64,000 bases of DNA from Streptomyces flavochromogenes (GTDB lineage: Bacteria > Actinomycetota > Actinomycetes > Streptomycetales > Streptomycetaceae). A model generated the notes under the pieces. The model saw only the letters and a program-made list of their open reading frames with translations. It made no database searches and was not told where the DNA came from. A program made the position numbers and the translations under genes. This document shows positions 59,401-64,000 of this stretch, one piece after another. Positions within the stretch are counted from its first letter, which is position 1. The number at the start of each line of letters is the position of its first letter. The stretch lies in assembly GCF_000717595.1 (NCBI RefSeq), contig NZ_JNZO01000022.1, positions 144,259 through 208,258 on the forward strand. Direction: 5' to 3'.

Positions 59401-61557
59401 TCAGGAGTAGTCGTTGAAGGTGGTGGTCTCGCCCGAGTAGAGCCCGGTGTTCCGGCGCGACATGAAGAGACGGTTCCAGATGCCGCTGCTCGCGTAGAGG
59501 TACGAGCCGTTCGGGCCGACGGCGAGCAGGTCGGGGCGGCCGTACCGGTCGGCGTTGCCGATGGGAACGAGATGGGTGTACGCGTTCCAGCCGCCGCCCA
59601 CCCTGACGCGGGGGGTGAAGGTGCCGTTGCCGAGGCCGAGGTACAGCCACAGGACGCCGGAGGAGTCGCGGGCGAGGAGGTCTCCGGGGGACGCGCCGGC
59701 CATGTTGCCGGTGGCGGTGACCAGGTTGTAGACGCCCCAGCCGCCGCCGATCTTCTTACGGTCGCCGAGCGGGGCGTTGACGTTCCCGGTGCCGGGGTAG
59801 AGCCAGAGGCCTCCGGACTTGTCGGTGGCCAGGAGGTCGGGCTTGCCGTCGCTGGTCAGGTCGCCGCCGCCGGTGATCTTGTCGTAGATCTGCCAGTTGG
59901 TGCCGATCCTCGTCCTGGGCGTGAATCCGCCGTCGCCCTTGCCCTGGTACAGCCAGAGACCGCCCGTCCTGTCGCGCGCGACGAGGTCGTCCGTGGCGGA
60001 GCCGCCGAGGTTGCCCGCCACTTCGATCCGGTCGTATTCCTGCCAGCCGCCGCCCACCAGGGAACGCCCGGCCGGCATCACCTCCTGGTCGGGGAAGAAC
60101 GTGTCGTCGCGCCACAGTCGGCCGGCCGCGTCCCGGGCGAGGACGTCCGGGGAGCTGTTGCCGTCGAAGTCGTGCGCGGCGGCGACGGGGCGGGTCACCG
60201 CGAAGGAACCCGAGGCGCTCACGGGATCGCCGATGCCGTTCAAGGGAGTGGCCGTGAACTCCCAGGTGTAGTCGCCGGCGGGCGCGCTCGCGGTGTCCAG
60301 GAGGCCGAACCATCCATAGGAAACAGTGAACGGCGGCTTGGTCGTGTACACGCTGGAGACCGTGGCGTTCTTGGTCAGTCCGCTCGCGGTGTGACGAAGC
60401 GTCAGCTTCCCCTGGACGTTGTTCCGGGCGAGTGTCCAGGAGAACAGCGCTTGGGACCAGTTCGAGCCGAGGGTGACCGTCTCCGGGACCGAGGCCACCG
60501 GTGTCCCGAGTCCGGTCGACTCCCCGCTGCCCGCGACGAGCGCGGCGGTCGGAATGCCGTTCTCGCCGAGCGAGATCCGGTACAGCCCCTCGCCGTGTTC
60601 TTCCGTACCGCCGCGGACCAGCAGGGTGCCGTCGGGGGCGAGGGCGGCGGACGAGCGGTGGTCGAGCAGCCGCACCGTGGTGGTCCGGTCCTTGAGGGAA
60701 CGCGCGGTCAGCGGGACGAGGTCCGGCGACACGGCGTTCATCAGCCCGCGCGGGTCGGCGGTGAGGGCCCAGTCGCCGATCAGCTCGACCTGTGCCCGCT
60801 GCCCGCTGCCCAGCGGGGTGACCGTGGTCGTGTCGGTGGCCCGGTCGAGGACGGCCAGGTCGAACGAGCCGCCGGACTGCTCGGTCCACACGACGGAGGT
60901 GTCCGACGCGAAGACGCTGGATGTCTCCTTGGCGCTGTGAAACCCGGTGACGGTGCCGGTGGTGACGTCGACGACGGCCACCGTGGGCTTGTCGCTCCGG
61001 TACGCCACGGCGAACTCGTTCTGCCGGGTGTGCGTGACCGTGGCGCCCCATACGGCTGCCGCGGTGATGCCGGGCACCTTCCGGTCCTGGACGGTGCCGC
61101 CCTCGTCGCTCACCAGATGCAGTTCGCCGCCTGCCCACAGGGCGAGCGTCGTGCCGCTGATCCCGGCGGCGGTGTACGTGACGCCCCGGCCGCTCAGGTC
61201 GATGGTCACGGGCTCGGCGCCCGAGGCCATGTCGTAGATCCGGAAGACGTTCGGGGCGGTTGTCACGCCGACGACGTCCGAGGCGCTGTCGCCGATCGGC
61301 GTCCCGGGCAGCTCGGTCGTGGCGCCGGTCTGCAGGTCCGTCCACAGGAGCTTCTCGCCCTTGGTCAGGAAGCCCTTCGTCCCGGCGCTGACGATCTCGC
61401 TCCTGGCGGGGAAGGAGAGCTGGGCCTGCTGCTGGGCGGAGGCGGCAGCGGGCGCCGGAGCCGCCGCCGCGTACGCCGGTACGACGGTCAGGGCGCCGGC
61501 GGTCAACGCCAGGACGGTGGTGACGGCAGCGGCAAGGGTGCTACGTGCGCGGGACAT
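59401..61557 (-). CDS. secreted FG-GAP repeat protein
   Basis: A 718-residue exported protein. A signal peptide (MSRARSTLAAAVTTVLALTA, ending VVPAYAAAA) is followed by a first domain rich in beta-strands (FPARSEIVSAGTKGFLTKGE, VRLLDHRSSAALAPDGTLLV) and a second half of FG-GAP/VCBS repeats: HDFDGNSSPDVLARDAAGRL, GNLGGSATDDLVARDRTGGL, GGDLTSDGKPDLLATDKSGG and GNADRYGRPDLLAVGPNG, each with an acidic calcium loop and a LWLYPGTGN-type strand. It should fold as two beta-propellers. RBS GGGGAGGA precedes ATG 61557. It is a tandem paralog of the pseudogene upstream at 61814. The role is unknown; adhesion or hydrolase-associated functions are common. Confidence 0.85.
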   Translation of the reverse strand: MSRARSTLAAAVTTVLALTAGALTVVPAYAAAAPAPAAASAQQQAQLSFPARSEIVSAGTKGFLTKGEKLLWTDLQTGATTELPGTPIGDSASDVVGVTTAPNVFRIYDMASGAEPVTIDLSGRGVTYTAAGISGTTLALWAGGELHLVSDEGGTVQDRKVPGITAAAVWGATVTHTRQNEFAVAYRSDKPTVAVVDVTTGTVTGFHSAKETSSVFASDTSVVWTEQSGGSFDLAVLDRATDTTTVTPLGSGQRAQVELIGDWALTADPRGLMNAVSPDLVPLTARSLKDRTTTVRLLDHRSSAALAPDGTLLVRGGTEEHGEGLYRISLGENGIPTAALVAGSGESTGLGTPVASVPETVTLGSNWSQALFSWTLARNNVQGKLTLRHTASGLTKNATVSSVYTTKPPFTVSYGWFGLLDTASAPAGDYTWEFTATPLNGIGDPVSASGSFAVTRPVAAAHDFDGNSSPDVLARDAAGRLWRDDTFFPDQEVMPAGRSLVGGGWQEYDRIEVAGNLGGSATDDLVARDRTGGLWLYQGKGDGGFTPRTRIGTNWQIYDKITGGGDLTSDGKPDLLATDKSGGLWLYPGTGNVNAPLGDRKKIGGGWGVYNLVTATGNMAGASPGDLLARDSSGVLWLYLGLGNGTFTPRVRVGGGWNAYTHLVPIGNADRYGRPDLLAVGPNGSYLYASSGIWNRLFMSRRNTGLYSGETTTFNDYS

Positions 61558-61743
61558 GGGTAAATCCTCCCCCTTGGGGCATTGAGGGCGCTTCGTGCAC
61601 TCTCGATTCATGAGACTCGCGAGCCGTGAGGGGGGTTGTACGGGCATCAACGGAATCTCGAAAGGGTGGCCGATTCCCGGGATTCGGCCTGTCGAGCGCC
61701 CTTGGTGCGCGACACCGGAAGAGGCGACTCCCGGAAAGGGGGT

Positions 61744-61807
61744 GGTCCCACCCGGTCTCCGCTCGACACGTTCACCGTGTGCCGCCGGGAACCGGCCGGG
61801 TGGGACC
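61744..61807 (-). terminator. hairpin directly after the FG-GAP pseudogene
   Basis: GGTCCCACCCGG and CCGGGTGGGACC are perfect 12-bp arms; the loop carries a nested ACACG/CGTGT stem. It starts 7 bp past the pseudogene stop and separates it from the intact paralog. The rest of 61558-61743 has nothing I recognise. Confidence 0.65.
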
Positions 61808-61813
61808 TCGCCG

Positions 61814-63916
61814 CTAGAAGACCTGCTTCGCGTCCGCGCCGGGAATCCAGTGCGCGGCCCTCGGCTTGAAGGGGGCTCGCCAGTCGCCCGTGCCCCAGTA
61901 CACGTAGCCGGTCGCGGGGTACGGAAGGTCGGGTACCTCCACTTCCCCGGGGGTGTACCCGATCAGATCCGGGTGGCCGTCGCGGTTGAGGTCTCCGACG
62001 CTGACGATCCGGGTGTATTCGTTCCAGCCGCCGCCGAGCTTCACGCGCGGGGCGAAGGTGCCGTCTCCGTTGCCGAGGTACATCCAGAGCACGCCTGCGT
62101 TTCCGGTGGCGACGATCTGGTTGTAGATGCCCCAGCTGCTGCCGATGTTCTTGCGGTCGCTGAACGGGGCGTTGAGGTTGCCGGTGCCGGGGTAGAGCCA
62201 CAGGCCGCCGGACTTGTCGGTGGCGAGGAGGTCGGGCTTGCGCTGAGGAAAGCGTCGTACGACGCCCTGGAGTAGAGCCACAGGTCGCCGCTCTTGTCCC
62301 GGGCGATGATCTCCGGGGTGCTGTTTCCGCCGAGGTCCCCGGGGACGGACAGACGGTCGTAGACGCCCCAGCCGTTGAAGCCGGAATACGTGTTGTACCA
62401 GCCGAGGGAGGTGCGTTGCGGGGTGTGCGCGGTGTCCCACACTTCCACCGTGCCCTGCTCGTTCAACATGAGCAGGTCCGGCGATCCGTTGTCGGTGAAG
62501 TCGCGCGGCTGCGGCTTGCGCGTGATCGTGCTCGTGCCACTCAGGTGCACGGGCTCGCCCACCCCGTCGACCGGCGAGACGGTCGCGGTCCACTCGACGG
62601 GGCCGTTGCGCATGAGCCCGTACGAGGTGGGCTCGCCGTAGCCGTCGTCGCGCTGCCCGTCCCAGTCGAGGGTGACCGAGCCGGGACCGCGCCCGCCGTC
62701 CAGGACGGATGTCGATGCCGCCGTTCTTGTCGAAGTCGATGGTGTCCGTGATGTTGTGTCCCGTCACCGCGAACCGGGTCGTCTCGCCGGTTGTGGCGAC
62801 GAGACGGCGATCGATGGTGCCGTCGGCACCCGCGACGACCCGGTAGAGCCCTTCGCCTTCGCCGTCCGTCAGTGAACCGCCGCGTACGAGAAGGGTCCCG
62901 TCGGGAGCGGTGGTGAGGCTCGTCGCGTGCTCCAGCAGCGGCTTGTCCGAGGTGGAGGCGGCGGTGAGGGGCCGGGCGACGTACGGCGCTCGGTCGCTGA
63001 CGGGGTCGGTGGCGTCCTCGCCGAAAGTGACCCAGTCTCCCGTCAGGCCGACGCGGACCCCGACGCTCTTCCCGTCGACGGAGAAACGCCGGCTTTCAGA
63101 GGTCTTGCGGTTCGTGACGACCACGTCGACCAGGCGTTCGCCGTATCGGCCCGTCGTGTTCTCGACCCAGGCCACGTGTGTGGCGGAGATGGCGGCGGAG
63201 GGCGAGTCGGAGGTCGACTGCGGGGCGGGGTAGGTCTCGGTCGCCGTGTTGGTCGCCGGGTCGATCACGGCGAACCAGGTTGTGCCGCCGGCCTTGTAGC
63301 CGATGAGGGCGGTGCCGGGGATCGCGGAGGCGAGGGTGAACGACGCGGCTCCGGTGGGCAGTCCGGTGACCGCGTGGTCGGTGACGGTGCCGTTGGCGCC
63401 GGGGGCGACGAGGTGGAGCTGTACGGCCCCGGTGGGAGTGGTGACGCTGGTGAGGATGGTCGTGCCGACCGCGCCGAAGGCGGTGTGGGTGCCGTCGGTG
63501 AGTGTCTTGAGGTCGAGGTCGACCGGGGTTGCGCCGGAGGGGGCCATGTCCGTGAGGCGCAGGACGCGGTCGCCGACGGTGGTGACGAGGATGTCGGAGA
63601 CGGCGCCGAGGATGGGCGTCTGGGGGGCCATCGCGGTCGAGGTGCCGTCGGCGGCGCGCGTCCAGTGGTACTGGCCGGAGCTGCTCTTGCTGAGGTAGCC
63701 GGTGGCGCCCGCGCTGATGATCTCGGAATTCAGAGGGAACGCGGGTACGGCGTCGGCCGTGGTCGCGGTCGTCGTGGCCGGCGCCGCGTGGGTGGTGGCG
63801 GTGGCTGCGGGAGCGGCTGCCATGCTGCCGGCCGTGACGGCGAGGGTGGCGGCGATCGCCGCCGCCAGACGCCGGGACCGGGAGAGCGTGCGGGAGCGGG
63901 TGCCGGTGTGGCTCAT
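61814..63916 (-). pseudogene. decayed FG-GAP repeat protein gene (paralog of 59401)
   Basis: The first 400 residues read normally: signal peptide (RRLAAAIAATLAVTAGSMAA), then PLNSEIISAGATGYLSKSSS, paralogous to the gene at 59401. At about 62707 one extra base shifts the frame: TIDFDKNGGIDI should continue VLDGGRGPGSVTLDWDGQRD, which is found in the next frame and runs on as GLMRNGPVEWTATVSPVDGV. At about 62245 the frame returns to the first through a deletion, so LWLYSRASYDAFLS joins RKPDLLATDKSGGLWLYPG, losing about 30 residues. A third change, an in-frame loss of about 14 residues, is seen at IVATGN-GVLWMYLG. The single long open frame is therefore accidental; the protein is broken. Confidence 0.85.
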
Positions 63917-64000
63917 GGGAGGCAACGTGCTTCCTTTCCGGGGACCGGCTGTGCAGGTCGTGATGGTTTCCACCCGTGCGGGGGGATGTGGGCGCTTCGT

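Overview
The window is chromosomal DNA of a Streptomyces-type actinomycete. GC content is very high, codons strongly favour G/C in the third position, many starts are GTG, genes often overlap by ATGA/GTGA/TGATG, several predicted starts look leaderless, and the families are typical of the genus (DmdR1-type DtxR regulator, NsdA-like regulator, ECF sigma with zinc-finger anti-sigma, STAS and HATPase regulators, PASTA kinases, secreted FG-GAP proteins). From memory, the order 4CL-like ligase, pdxH, citrate synthase, SIS protein, dmdR1, SCO4402-type protein, purU, ECF sigma, STAS resembles the SCO4383-SCO4410 part of S. coelicolor; I could not check this. There are no rRNA or tRNA genes, CRISPR arrays or intact insertion sequences that I can see.

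Layout. 0-13.4 kb is mostly core: Spo0M-like protein, PASTA/excalibur membrane protein, an acyl-CoA ligase/crotonase/TetR operon behind a palindrome, a secreted metallopeptidase, a leader peptide in front of an IPNS-like oxygenase, citrate synthase 2 divergent from pdxH, a PAS protein, a broken isocitrate-lyase-superfamily gene, a SIS protein and the iron regulator dmdR1. 13.4-24 kb is a run of single genes: hydrolase behind a LexA-like box, I36/FG-GAP secreted protein, SUFU protein, two carboxymuconolactone-decarboxylase-fold proteins, two methyltransferases, MarR, a second-type enolase, GNAT, imine reductase divergent from HxlR. 24-36.1 kb holds an ABC-2-like exporter, a primase/polymerase-domain protein, an NsdA-like regulator, a proline/glutamine-rich membrane protein with repeated ATQ motifs, a substrate-binding lipoprotein, purU, and an ECF sigma/anti-sigma/STAS group.

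36.1-57.3 kb is the most interesting part: a dispersed set of CoA-thioester catabolism genes (acyl-CoA synthetase, amidohydrolase, two acyl-CoA dehydrogenases, cyclase-family hydrolase, SDR, Zn-alcohol dehydrogenase, flavin reductase, PaaG-like isomerase, NDP-forming acyl-CoA synthetase, FAD monooxygenase, DoxX, Zn-ribbon/OB protein) interrupted by unrelated regulators and MFS exporters. Nearly every catabolic transcription unit, but none of the interrupting genes, carries a copy of the same 15-bp palindrome, CTGACG-N3-CGTCAG (eight copies, some degenerate). This indicates a single regulon controlled by a regulator encoded outside the window.

57.3-64 kb holds a serine/threonine kinase with a ricin-like extracellular domain and two tandem paralogous secreted FG-GAP proteins; the second is a pseudogene with at least two frame-changing lesions. 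Both decarboxylase-fold genes (17.5 and 22.6 kb) have an identical promoter pattern (TGTCACA-N16/17-CGTC) matching what I recall for ECF41/SigJ sigma factors.
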